This document shows, in pieces, positions 50,723-59,647 of a stretch of DNA of 64,000 nt. The position numbers and the translations under genes were made by a program. The notes under the pieces are model-generated. The model searched no databases. It saw only the letters and a program-made list of their open reading frames with translations, and had not been told where the DNA came from. Location: positions 2,480,001 to 2,544,000 of the forward strand of contig NZ_PEBF01000001.1 of NCBI RefSeq assembly GCF_002742625.1, written 5' to 3'. How positions within the stretch are numbered: position 1 is the stretch's first letter; each line of letters begins with the position of its first letter. The stretch comes from Caulobacter sp. FWC2. Its GTDB lineage: Bacteria > Pseudomonadota > Alphaproteobacteria > Caulobacterales > Caulobacteraceae.

Positions 50723-51721
50723 ATGACCGCCCTGCTAAGCGTTCTAGACGCGATCGGAAACACCCCGCTGATCCGCTTGAACCGCGCCAGCCAGGCCACG
50801 GGCTGCGAGATCCTGGGCAAGGCCGAGTTCATGAACCCTGGCCAGTCGGTCAAGGACCGCGCGGCGCTGGGCATCATCCGTGACGCGGAGGCCAAGGGCC
50901 TGCTGAAGCCTGGCGGTCGCATTGTGGAGGGCACCGCCGGCAACACCGGCATTGGCCTGGCCATGGTCGCCTCGGCGCTGGGCTACAAGACGACGATCAT
51001 CATCCCCCGCACCCAGAGCCCGGAGAAGAAGGACGCCATCCGCCTGCTGGGCGCGGAACTGGTCGAGGTCGACGCCGTCCCCTATTCCAACCCCGACAAC
51101 TATGTCCGCTATTCCGGGCGCTTGGCCGAGGAACTTGCCAAGACTGAAGCCAATGGCGTTGTCTGGGCCAACCAGTTCGACAATGTCGCCAACCGTGAGG
51201 CCCATTATCGCACGACCGGCCCGGAAATCTTCGAGCAGACGGGCGGTAAGGTCGACGGCTTCATCTGCGCGGTGGGCTCGGGCGGCACCCTGGCCGGCGT
51301 CGCAGCGGCCCTGCGCGAGCGCAAGCCCGGCGTGAAGATCGGCCTGGCCGACCCCTACGGCGCTTCGCTCTACAGCTGGTACAGGGACGGCGAGCTGAAG
51401 TCCGAAGGAACCTCGATCAGCGAGGGCATCGGCCAGGGCCGCGTCACCGCAAATCTAGAAGACCTGGTTGTCGACCATCCCTTCCGCGTCAGCGACGAGG
51501 AGATGCTGGACGTGGTCTTCGACCTTGTCCAGCACGAGGGGCTCTGCCTGGGCGGTTCGGCCGGCGTCAATGTCGCCGGCGCGGTCAAGCTGGCTCGCGA
51601 ACTGGGTCCTGGCCACACCATCGTGACCATCCTGTGCGACCACGGCTCGCGCTATCAGTCCAAGCTGTTCAATCCCGAATTCCTGAAGGAAAAGGGCTTG
51701 CCGACGCCGCCTTGGATGTAA
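50723..51721 (+). CDS. cysK: cysteine synthase A (O-acetylserine sulfhydrylase)
   Basis: 332 residues. PLP lysine K44 in NPGQSVKDRAA, the substrate loop EGTAGNTGIGLA and the GSGGTLAGVAAAL phosphate-binding loop. The EGTAGNTG variant (instead of PTSGNTG) is common in alphaproteobacterial CysK. It makes cysteine from O-acetylserine and sulfide. Followed 34 bases on by a sulfurtransferase. Confidence 0.95.
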   Translation: MTALLSVLDAIGNTPLIRLNRASQATGCEILGKAEFMNPGQSVKDRAALGIIRDAEAKGLLKPGGRIVEGTAGNTGIGLAMVASALGYKTTIIIPRTQSPEKKDAIRLLGAELVEVDAVPYSNPDNYVRYSGRLAEELAKTEANGVVWANQFDNVANREAHYRTTGPEIFEQTGGKVDGFICAVGSGGTLAGVAAALRERKPGVKIGLADPYGASLYSWYRDGELKSEGTSISEGIGQGRVTANLEDLVVDHPFRVSDEEMLDVVFDLVQHEGLCLGGSAGVNVAGAVKLARELGPGHTIVTILCDHGSRYQSKLFNPEFLKEKGLPTPPWM

Positions 51722-51755
51722 ACTCACCGCCGAGTCTGATCCCAAGAGGCGTCCC

Positions 51756-52613
51756 ATGGCCATTCCGTCCGATCCGCTGGTCTCCACCGCCTGGCTGGCT
51801 GAACACCTCGACGCGCCGGATGTGCGCGTGGTCGACGCGTCGTGGCACATGCCGGCCGCCCAGCGCGATCCGCGCAAGGAGTTCCTGGAGGCCCACATCC
51901 CCGGCGCGGTGTTCTTCGACATCGACGACATCTCCGACGAGACGTCGGACCTGCCGCATATGATCCCGACGGCGGTCAAGTTCGCCTCGCGCGTCAGGAA
52001 GCTGGGCCTGGGCGATGGCTCGCGGATCGTCGTCTACGACAGCAGCGGCATCCTGCCGGCCGCGCGCGCCTGGTGGCACTTCCGCGCCATGGGCCACGAG
52101 GACGTCGTGGTGCTGGACGGCGGCCTGCCCAAATGGATCGCCGAGGGTCGCCCGGTCGACGACGGCCCGGCCTCGCCGCAGGAACGCCACTTCACACCGC
52201 GTTACCAGGCCGACATCTACCGGTCGCTGGAGCAGGTGCGCGAGATCGTCGAAACCGGCCGCGAGCAGATCATCGACGCCCGCGCGGCAGGCCGCTTCGA
52301 GGGCCGAGATCCCGAGCCCCGCGCCGGCCTGCGCGGCGGCCACATGCCGGGCGCCCGCAACATCCCGCTGTCGGCCCTGCTGGCCGCCGACGGGACCATG
52401 CTGCCGGCTGAACACTTAAAGACGGTGTTCGAGGCCGCCGGCGTCGACATCAATAAGCCGATCACCTCGACCTGCGGCTCCGGTATCACGGCCTCGGTCG
52501 TGGCCCTGGCCCTGGCCCGTTTGGGCAAGCCCCGCTCGGCCGTTTATGACGGCTCGTGGACAGAATGGGGCGGCTTGGCCGACACGCCGATCGCGACCGG
52601 CCCCGCCGCCTAG
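51756..52613 (+). CDS. sseA: 3-mercaptopyruvate sulfurtransferase
   Basis: 285 residues with two rhodanese domains. C-terminal active loop has C240 in CGSGITAS, the CG(S/T)G(V/I)T signature of mercaptopyruvate sulfurtransferases as opposed to thiosulfate rhodanese. DASWHMPAAQRDPRKEFLEA near residue 30 is typical. It moves sulfur from mercaptopyruvate to cyanide or thiols, and adjoins cysK. Confidence 0.93.
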   Translation: MAIPSDPLVSTAWLAEHLDAPDVRVVDASWHMPAAQRDPRKEFLEAHIPGAVFFDIDDISDETSDLPHMIPTAVKFASRVRKLGLGDGSRIVVYDSSGILPAARAWWHFRAMGHEDVVVLDGGLPKWIAEGRPVDDGPASPQERHFTPRYQADIYRSLEQVREIVETGREQIIDARAAGRFEGRDPEPRAGLRGGHMPGARNIPLSALLAADGTMLPAEHLKTVFEAAGVDINKPITSTCGSGITASVVALALARLGKPRSAVYDGSWTEWGGLADTPIATGPAA

Positions 52614-52625
52614 CGCCCCGAAAGC

Positions 52626-53708
52626 CTAACGCATCGGCGGCGCGTAGAGCAGGCCGGGCTTGGGCGCGTTCCACAGCGCGTTCAGGCCTCGATCCAGCTT
52701 CAACGCCGAACCGCCGCCGATGTCCCGGTCGAAGATCTCGCCATAATTGCCGCCGGCTGCGATGGCGCGCGTGGCCCAGTCGGGATCTAGGCCCAGCATC
52801 GCGCCGAACCCGCCCTCGCCCAGCAGCCGTCGCGCCTCGGGATCGGCGCCGGCTTTCATGTCCTTGGCGTTAGCTTTCGTGACGCCGTGCTCCTCGGCGA
52901 GAACCAGGGCGTACAGGGTCCAACGGACGATATCGGTCCAGGCCGGATCGTCCTGGCGCACCAGCGGCCCGAGCGGCTCCTTGGATATGGCGTCGGGCAG
53001 GATCACGTGGGCGCCCGGATCGTCCAGCACCGACCGCGCCGCCGCCAAGGCGGAAATGTCGGCGGTGAAGGCGTCGCACTTGTCGGCCTGATAGGCCGCG
53101 CGGGCCTGCTCCTCGCTGTCGAAAACCATGGCCGTGTAGGCGATGCCGCGCGCCCGGAAGAAGTCCTCCAGGTTCTGTGCCGAGGTGGCGCCGGTCTGGA
53201 CGCAGATCTTGGCCGTGTTCAGCTCGACGGCGCTGGTCAGGTTCAGATTGCGGCGGACCAGGAACCCCTGGCCGTCGAAATAGGAGATCGCCGCCATATC
53301 CAGCTGGTCGCCGACATCGCGCGAGAAGGTCCACGAGGTATTGCGCCACAGGACATCGACCTTGCCCGTCCGCAAGGCGGTGATCCGCTCCTCGTTGCCC
53401 AGCGGCACGAAGGTCACCTTGTCGGGCATGCCCAGCACGGTCGCGGCCAGTGCCCGACAGAAGTCGACATTGAAGCCGCGCCAGCGCCCGCCATTGTCCT
53501 GAAAGGCGAAGCCCGGCAGCTCAGGATTGACCCCGCAGCGCAATTCGCCGCGCGCCTTAACGGCCTTCAGGGTCTTGCTGGGCGCGGCGGGCTTGATGGC
53601 CATGGGCGCGGCCGTCTCGGCCGGCTTGGGTTCAGGCGTGGCCGTGCGCTGGCCGCACGCCGCGAGCGCTAGCAAGGACAGAACCACTACGCCAAAACGC
53701 ACCGACAA
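52626..53708 (-). CDS. general L-amino-acid ABC transporter substrate-binding lipoprotein (AapJ-like)
   Basis: 360 residues. Signal with lipobox LAACG, a Pro/Ala spacer, then an AapJ/BztA type SBP_bac_3 domain: GELRCGVNPELPGFAFQDNG, WRGFNVDFCRALAATVLG, then VDVLWRNTSWTFSRDVG, and a C-terminal NYGEIFDRDIGGGSAL. These proteins bind a broad set of amino acids. No matching permease gene lies beside it, so it may work with a remote system. Convergent with the sulfurtransferase. Confidence 0.88.
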   Translation of the reverse strand: MSVRFGVVVLSLLALAACGQRTATPEPKPAETAAPMAIKPAAPSKTLKAVKARGELRCGVNPELPGFAFQDNGGRWRGFNVDFCRALAATVLGMPDKVTFVPLGNEERITALRTGKVDVLWRNTSWTFSRDVGDQLDMAAISYFDGQGFLVRRNLNLTSAVELNTAKICVQTGATSAQNLEDFFRARGIAYTAMVFDSEEQARAAYQADKCDAFTADISALAAARSVLDDPGAHVILPDAISKEPLGPLVRQDDPAWTDIVRWTLYALVLAEEHGVTKANAKDMKAGADPEARRLLGEGGFGAMLGLDPDWATRAIAAGGNYGEIFDRDIGGGSALKLDRGLNALWNAPKPGLLYAPPMR

Positions 53709-53783
53709 CCGATCGCTCCTTGAACCGTGCGCGCGGAGCCTTAAACCACAAGCGGTAAGCCGCGTCGCCGAGAGTCCCCCGCC

Positions 53784-54938
53784 ATGGATGAAGAAACCCG
53801 TCTGGTCCGTACAGGCTCCGAGCCGACCGCCATGGCGCGCACCGTAAATCCGCCGATCCAGCGCGCGTCGACGGTGCTGTTGCCCAATGCGGCGTCACTC
53901 TACGACGATGACCAGATCACCTACGGCATCACCGGCCTGTCCTCGCCCGCCGCCTTGCAGAAGGCGCTGGCCGAGCTGGAGGGCTCGCCGGACGTCACGC
54001 TCTATCCGTCGGGCCTGGCGGCGATCACCGGCGCCATGCTGGCGGTGCTCAAGGCTGGCGATGAGATCCTGGTGGTCGACAGCGCCTACAAGCCGACGCG
54101 CCGGTTCTGCGACCGGGTGCTGAGCCGCTTCGGCGTCGCCACCACCTACTACGATCCCGCGCTGGACGCCGACGGCCTGATGGCTCTGGTGACGCCCAGG
54201 ACCCGGATGATCCTGCTGGAAGCCCCCGGCTCTCTGACCTTCGAAATGCAGGATGTGCCGGCCATCGCCAAGGCCGCCAACGATCGCGGGATCATCACCC
54301 TGATCGACAACACATGGGCGGCCGGCCTCTATTTCAAGCCGCTGGCCCATGGGGTGACGATCAGCGTCCAGGCCCTGACCAAATATGTCGGCGGCCACTC
54401 GGACTGCTTCATGGGCTCGGCCACGACCATGGACGTCGACATCGGCAACGCGCTAGGCAACGCCATGTGGGACATCGGCTGGTCGGTGTCGCCCGATGAC
54501 GCCTACACCATGCTGCGGGGCCTGCGGACCCTGACCACCCGCCTGCCCCGCCATCACGAGAACGGTCTCGTCATCGCGCGCTGGCTGCAGGCGCGGCCCG
54601 AGGTCGCCCGCGTGCTGCATCCCGCCCTGTCCGACGATCCGGGCCACGCAATCTGGAAGCGTGACTTCACCGGCGCCTGCGGTCTGTTCGGCGTGGTGCT
54701 GAAGCCGTGCAGCCAGCGCGCCGTCCACGCCTTCCTCGATGAGCTCAAGCTGTTCGGCCTGGGCTTTTCCTGGGGCGGCTATGAGAGCCTGGCGATCCAC
54801 TGCGATCCGCAACTGAAGAACCGTTCGGTTCCGGTCAACCTGGAAGGCCCGCTGCTGCGCCTGCACATCGGCCTGGAGACGATCAACGACCTGACCGCGG
54901 ATCTAGACCGAGGTTTCGCGGCGCTGCGGTCGGCCTAG
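53784..54938 (+). CDS. metC: cystathionine beta-lyase
   Basis: 384 residues; the PLP lysine is K200 in SVQALTKYVGGHSD, and the ARTVNPPIQRASTVLLPNAA and YPSGLAAITGAMLAVLKAGD segments fit the Cys/Met-metabolism PLP family. The IQRAS...YDDDQITYGI start is typical of MetC. It cleaves cystathionine to homocysteine, pyruvate and ammonia. Divergent from the amino-acid binding lipoprotein. Confidence 0.92.
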   Translation: MDEETRLVRTGSEPTAMARTVNPPIQRASTVLLPNAASLYDDDQITYGITGLSSPAALQKALAELEGSPDVTLYPSGLAAITGAMLAVLKAGDEILVVDSAYKPTRRFCDRVLSRFGVATTYYDPALDADGLMALVTPRTRMILLEAPGSLTFEMQDVPAIAKAANDRGIITLIDNTWAAGLYFKPLAHGVTISVQALTKYVGGHSDCFMGSATTMDVDIGNALGNAMWDIGWSVSPDDAYTMLRGLRTLTTRLPRHHENGLVIARWLQARPEVARVLHPALSDDPGHAIWKRDFTGACGLFGVVLKPCSQRAVHAFLDELKLFGLGFSWGGYESLAIHCDPQLKNRSVPVNLEGPLLRLHIGLETINDLTADLDRGFAALRSA

Positions 54939-55017
54939 GCGCCGTCGCTTCGGGACGGTCAAGCTGGCCCCGAACTTGCGGCGGCGCCAGTCAGGGTTCC
55001 CATTGCGAGACACCGCC

Positions 55018-55968
55018 ATGACGTCGATGATCGATATTCCGGCCCACGACGCCGCGAAGATCAAGGACGAGATCGTCCTCTTCAATCACCGCTTGGCCGA
55101 AACCGGCCTGTTCACCGACGAAGCCCTGGCTCAGCTGCTGGACGAGTATCCGCGCGACCAGGTGACCATCTGCACCATGCGCGAGAACCCGCCGCCGGCC
55201 GAGCGCTGGATCGCGGGCGATGCGACTGATCTCTCGGGCGCCGAACTGGTGGAGGCCACGCGTCGCGGCCGCCTATGGATCAGCCCGCGCACGGCGATGA
55301 TCGACCATCCCAAGTACCGCCCGGTCTACGACAGGGTGATGGCCGAGTTCACCAGGCAGACGGGCGTCCAGGTGCTGCGCGGCAGCGCCGCCATCCTGAT
55401 GTCCAGCGCCCGGATGGGAGTCTTCCTGCACGTCGACGCCGCCGAAACCATGTTGTGGCACGTGCGCGGCGACAAGACGATGTACGTCTATCCGACCAGG
55501 GAAGAGCTCATCTCGGAACGCTCGCTGGAAGCCATCCTGCTGAAGGAAACCCTCAGCGACCTGCCCTATGAGCCGTGGATGGAAGCCGAGGCGGTCGCCG
55601 TGCCGCTGGCGCCGGGCGAGGCCGTCTCCTGGCCGATCCACGCGCCCCATCGCGTCGTCAATGGCGACAGCACCAATGTCTCGGTCTCAGTCGAATACAC
55701 CACACGCCGGTCGATGCTGAAGAACGGGGTCCATTGCCTGAATGGCCGCGTGCGCCGCGAACTGGGTCTAAACCCTAAGGCCGGGAACGTACCCGCGCTC
55801 CTGAAGCCGGCCTATTGGGCCGCGAACAAGGCCTGGCAGAAGCTTGCCCCGCCGAAGTCAAACGCCCTGGCCAGCCACGGTCGCCAGTTCGATGTCGACC
55901 TCTCCGCGCCCAATTGCGTGCGCTGGCGTCCAGGCTGTGATCCGGAAGCAATGAAGCTCGCCGCCTAG
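55018..55968 (+). CDS. cupin/JmjC-like protein
   Basis: 316 residues from ATG 55018. The C-terminal half has a cupin core with a likely metal set: H-x-D in VFLHVDAAETMLWHV, and a distal His in IHAPHRVVNGD followed by VSVSVEYTTRR. This is the cupin-8/JmjC-like 2-oxoglutarate dioxygenase pattern. The first 90 residues have no known domain. Target unknown; relatives hydroxylate proteins, tRNA or small molecules. Overlaps the GFA gene by 4 bases at its 3' end. Confidence 0.78.
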   Translation: MTSMIDIPAHDAAKIKDEIVLFNHRLAETGLFTDEALAQLLDEYPRDQVTICTMRENPPPAERWIAGDATDLSGAELVEATRRGRLWISPRTAMIDHPKYRPVYDRVMAEFTRQTGVQVLRGSAAILMSSARMGVFLHVDAAETMLWHVRGDKTMYVYPTREELISERSLEAILLKETLSDLPYEPWMEAEAVAVPLAPGEAVSWPIHAPHRVVNGDSTNVSVSVEYTTRRSMLKNGVHCLNGRVRRELGLNPKAGNVPALLKPAYWAANKAWQKLAPPKSNALASHGRQFDVDLSAPNCVRWRPGCDPEAMKLAA

Positions 55969-56375
55969 AGGTAGCGCATCTCGGCGGCGCTGGGCTTTTC
56001 CCACCACAGATTGTCACGGCCGTTGCCATAGTTGATGGGCACGACCGCCAGTTCGTCTGGCGTGACGTCGTCCAGGGTCGCGACCTGAATCGACACGACC
56101 TCTCCACCCAGCTCGGCGACATTGGCCTGCCCGAACACGCGCACGCCGCAGGTCATGCAGAAGCGATGATCGCCGCTCATCGTGCCAAATCGATAGGCGC
56201 CAAGACGATCTTCACCGGCCAACAGCCGGAAGGCGTCGGGCTTCACGATCACGCCCCAGCTACGGGTCTTGGCGCAGATCGAGCAATTGCAGCGGCCAGT
56301 ACCAGAAACCAAGTCGATCTCAGTTTCATAGCGTACGGCGCCGCAGTGGCAGCTGCCAGTGTGGGTCTTGAGCAT
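55965..56375 (-). CDS. GFA-family (glutathione-dependent formaldehyde-activating-like) protein
   Basis: 136 residues with the full zinc-cysteine set: SCHCGAVRYE (C9, C11), CNCSICAKT (C29, C31, C34) and CMTCG near residue 92. The family folds around two zinc ions; only some members are formaldehyde-activating, so function here is open. Own promoter lies in 56376-56556. Confidence 0.9.
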   Translation of the reverse strand: MLKTHTGSCHCGAVRYETEIDLVSGTGRCNCSICAKTRSWGVIVKPDAFRLLAGEDRLGAYRFGTMSGDHRFCMTCGVRVFGQANVAELGGEVVSIQVATLDDVTPDELAVVPINYGNGRDNLWWEKPSAAEMRYL

Positions 56376-56556
56376 CGGGCGTTCCTCTCGGTGTTTCGTT
56401 GCCCCCTTCTAGGAACACGCTGCTGCCAGCCTGCCGTCAGTATCGGCGTCGCGATCACGCCAAAAGCGATTGGAACATGCAATCGCCCCGTAGGCTCTTG
56501 CGGTCAGGTTGCAAGGCACGCCAGTGTCGGCGCCTCGATGTGAGGGGGAGTTTTCC

Positions 56557-57030
56557 ATGTTGCTCTACGTATTCGCGTTGCTGATCGGCGTGATCGCCGG
56601 CCTGCGCGCCATGACCGCGCCCGCCGCGGCCGCCTGGGCCGCCCGCCTGGGCTGGCTGCCGCTCGCCGGCTATCCCCTGGCCTGGCTAGGCGGGCTGATC
56701 CCGGTCCTAGTCCTCAGCGCCCTGGCCGCGCTGGAGCTGATCGCCGACCAGCATCCCAAGACGCCGAGCCGCAAGGTTCCGCATCAGTTCATCGTCCGCG
56801 TGCTCACCGGCGCCTTCGCCGGCGCGGCCCTGATGATGCCCGGCACCCACTGGCTGCGGGGCATGCTCCTCGGCGCGGTAGGCGCGGTAATCGGCACCTT
56901 CGTCGGCGCCGACGTCCGCGGTCGCCTGGCGGCCAGGTTCGGCAAGGACAAGCCGGCCGCGATCATCGAGGACGTCGTCGCTGTCGTGGGCGCCTTCGCG
57001 ATCTTCTTCCTGGCCAAGGCCGCGATCTGA
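56557..57030 (+). CDS. DUF4126 membrane protein
   Basis: 157 residues from ATG 56557, with GAGGGGGAG just upstream. Four or five membrane helices, starting LLYVFALLIGVIAGLRAMTA, with ELIADQHPKTPSRK between helices 2 and 3, the family signature. Role unknown. It is 2 bases before the flavoprotein gene, so the two are probably one unit. Confidence 0.86.
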   Translation: MLLYVFALLIGVIAGLRAMTAPAAAAWAARLGWLPLAGYPLAWLGGLIPVLVLSALAALELIADQHPKTPSRKVPHQFIVRVLTGAFAGAALMMPGTHWLRGMLLGAVGAVIGTFVGADVRGRLAARFGKDKPAAIIEDVVAVVGAFAIFFLAKAAI

Positions 57031-57032
57031 CC

Positions 57033-58415
57033 ATGGCCGCCGCCGAAACCTTCGACGCCATCATCATCGGGGCCGGTCAGGCCGGCCCCTCCCTGGCCGG
57101 TCGGCTCAGCGCCGCCGGCTGGACCGTGGCGATGGTCGAGCGCAAGGACTTCGGCGGCACCTGCGTCAACACGGGCTGCATGCCGACCAAGACCTTGGTC
57201 GCCAGCGCCTATGCCGCGCATCTGGCGCGCCGCGCGGGGGACTACGGCGTCGTCCTCCAAGGCGACGTCGGCGTCGACATGAAGCGGGTCAAGGATCGCC
57301 AGCAGACGGTGGTCCGCAACGCCCGCGGCAATGTCGAGAAATGGCTGCGGAGCATGAAGGGCGTCACGGTCATCGAGGGCCACGCCCGCTTCGAAAGCGC
57401 CGACACCGTCCGCGTCGGCGAGCGCCTGCTGACCGCGCCGAAGATCTTCCTGAATGTCGGCGGGCGGGCGAACGCCCCGGACATGCAGGGAATCAACGAC
57501 ATCGACTACCTGACCAATGTCGGGATTATGCAGCTGGATGCGCTGCCCGAGCATCTGGTCATCGTCGGCGGCAGCTATATCGGGCTGGAATTCGCCCAGA
57601 TGTTCCGCCGCTTCGGCAGCCAGGTGACCGTCGTCGAGATGGGCCCGCGCCTCATCGGCCGCGAGGACCCGGAGATTTCCGACACGGTCCGCGAGATCCT
57701 CGAAGCCGAGGGCGTCACCGTCCGCCTCAACGCCGAGTGCATCAGCTTCAGCAAATGCCCCGAAGGCTACTGCGTCCACGTCACCTGCGAGGCCGGCGCG
57801 CCACAGGTGACCGGCTCGCATGTGCTGCTGGCCGTGGGCCGCAAGCCCAACACCGACGAGCTTGGCCTGGAGGCGGCCGGGATCGCGACCGACAAGCGCG
57901 GCTATGTCGTGGTCGACGACCAGCTGAAGACCAATGTCCCCGGGATCTGGGCGATGGGCGACTGCAACGGCAAGGGCGCCTTCACCCACACCGCCTACAA
58001 TGACTTCGAGATCATCGCCGCCAACCTGCTGGACAATGATCCGCGCAAGGTCAGCGACCGCATCACCTGCTACGGGCTGTACATCGACCCGCCGCTGGGC
58101 CGCGTGGGCATGACCGAGGCGGAGGCCAAGGCCACTGGCCGCAAGCTGCTGGTCGGCCAGCGTCCGATGACCCGCGTCGGCCGCGCTGTCGAGAAGGGCG
58201 AGACGCAGGGCTTCATGAAGGTGGTGGTCGACGCCGAGACCAAAGAGATACTCGGCGCGGCGATCCTGGGCCTGAACGGCGACGAGGTCGTCCATGGCAT
58301 GCTGGACCTGATGTACGCCAAGGCGCCCTACACCGTGATCTCGCGGGCGGTGCACATCCATCCGACGGTTTCGGAACTGGTGCCGACCATGCTGCAAGAG
58401 CTCAAGTCACTTTAG
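57033..58415 (+). CDS. pyridine nucleotide-disulfide oxidoreductase (mercuric-reductase-like)
   Basis: 460 residues. FAD motif IIIGAGQAGPSLAG, redox-active CVNTGC (C44, C49), NAD motif VIVGGSYIGLEFAQMF and the C-terminal dimerisation domain with HIHPTVSELV (catalytic His). MerA-like in overall form but without the N-terminal HMA domain and the C-terminal CC pair of true mercuric reductases, so a general disulfide reductase is more likely. Confidence 0.9.
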   Translation: MAAAETFDAIIIGAGQAGPSLAGRLSAAGWTVAMVERKDFGGTCVNTGCMPTKTLVASAYAAHLARRAGDYGVVLQGDVGVDMKRVKDRQQTVVRNARGNVEKWLRSMKGVTVIEGHARFESADTVRVGERLLTAPKIFLNVGGRANAPDMQGINDIDYLTNVGIMQLDALPEHLVIVGGSYIGLEFAQMFRRFGSQVTVVEMGPRLIGREDPEISDTVREILEAEGVTVRLNAECISFSKCPEGYCVHVTCEAGAPQVTGSHVLLAVGRKPNTDELGLEAAGIATDKRGYVVVDDQLKTNVPGIWAMGDCNGKGAFTHTAYNDFEIIAANLLDNDPRKVSDRITCYGLYIDPPLGRVGMTEAEAKATGRKLLVGQRPMTRVGRAVEKGETQGFMKVVVDAETKEILGAAILGLNGDEVVHGMLDLMYAKAPYTVISRAVHIHPTVSELVPTMLQELKSL

Positions 58416-58545
58416 ATTTTCAAATTTCACCGCTTCGCTTTCAGACGAAATCGATCCTGTTGCGATTGCGATACGAAACCCCGTCCCCACCTAGCTTCGC
58501 AGACGCCGACGGATGGTCGGCGCCCCGTTCTAGGGACAAGTCTCC

Positions 58546-59625
58546 ATGCCTAACCTGTTCGACCCGCTGCGCGTCGGCGCTCTTGAACTGCCCAACCGCG
58601 TCGTCCTGGCGCCGCTAACCCGCCTGCGCGCCGGGCCGACCCGCATCCCCAACGCCTTGATGGCTGAGTACTACGCCCAGCGCGCCTCGGCCGGCCTGCT
58701 GATCACCGAAGGCGTGCCGGTTAGCCCGCAAGGCGTCGGCTATGCCGGCGTCCCGGGAATCTGGTCCCAGGAACAGGTCGAGGGTTGGAAGCTGGTGACT
58801 AAGGCCGTGCACGACAAGGGCGGCCGCATCTTCATGCAGATCTGGCACGTAGGCCGGATCTCCGATCCCGAGCACCTGAACGGCGACCTGCCGGTCGGTC
58901 CCAGCGCCATCGCCGCCAAGGGCCATGTCAGCCTGCTGCGTCCCGAGCGTCCCTACCCGACCCCGCGCGCCCTGACGACCGAGGAAGTCGGCGGCGTTGT
59001 CGAAGCCTTCCGCCAAGCCGCCCAGAACGCCAAGGACGCCGGCTTCGATGGCGTGCAGTTGCACGGCGCCAATGGCTACCTGCTCGACCAGTTCCTGCAG
59101 GACGGTTCCAATCAGCGCACCGACCAGTATGGCGGCCCGATCGAGAACCGCGCCCGCCTGCTGCTGGAAGCCACCGATGCGGCGATCTCGGTGTTCGGCG
59201 CAGATCGCGTGGGCGTCCACCTTGCCCCGCGCGCCGACAGCCACGGCATCAGCGACAGCAACCTGCCGGCCACCTTCGGCTATGTCGCCAAGGCCCTCGG
59301 CGAGCGCAAGATCGCCTTCATCTCGGCTCGCGAGCACGAAGCCGCCGACAGCCTGGGCCCAGCGCTGAAGGCCGCGTTCGGAGGCGTCTACATCGCCAAC
59401 GAGAAGTTCGACCTCGACAGCGCCAACACCGCGATCGCCGCCGGAACGGCCGACGCGATCATGTTCGGCAAGGCCTACATCGCCAACCCGGACCTGATGG
59501 AGCGCCTGCAAAAGCGTGCGCCGCTCAACGCGCCCGATCCGGCGACCTTCTACGGCTTCGCCAACGGGTCCAAGGGCTATACGGACTACCCCACGCTCGA
59601 GCAGGTCAGCGAGCCCGCCGAGTAG
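58546..59625 (+). CDS. Old Yellow Enzyme-family ene-reductase (NemA-like)
   Basis: 359 residues. FMN barrel with APLTRLRA near residue 24, WHVGRISDP, the substrate pair HGAN in FDGVQLHGANGYLLDQFL and the SNQRTDQYGGPIENRARL signature. It reduces activated alkenes such as maleimides using NADPH. A region of 130 bases upstream holds its promoter. Confidence 0.94.
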   Translation: MPNLFDPLRVGALELPNRVVLAPLTRLRAGPTRIPNALMAEYYAQRASAGLLITEGVPVSPQGVGYAGVPGIWSQEQVEGWKLVTKAVHDKGGRIFMQIWHVGRISDPEHLNGDLPVGPSAIAAKGHVSLLRPERPYPTPRALTTEEVGGVVEAFRQAAQNAKDAGFDGVQLHGANGYLLDQFLQDGSNQRTDQYGGPIENRARLLLEATDAAISVFGADRVGVHLAPRADSHGISDSNLPATFGYVAKALGERKIAFISAREHEAADSLGPALKAAFGGVYIANEKFDLDSANTAIAAGTADAIMFGKAYIANPDLMERLQKRAPLNAPDPATFYGFANGSKGYTDYPTLEQVSEPAE

Positions 59626-59647
59626 TCGATACGGTCCCCGCGATGGC

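Noticed and set aside
57033..58415. True mercuric reductase
   Set aside because: No HMA domain, no C-terminal vicinal cysteines and no mer genes nearby.
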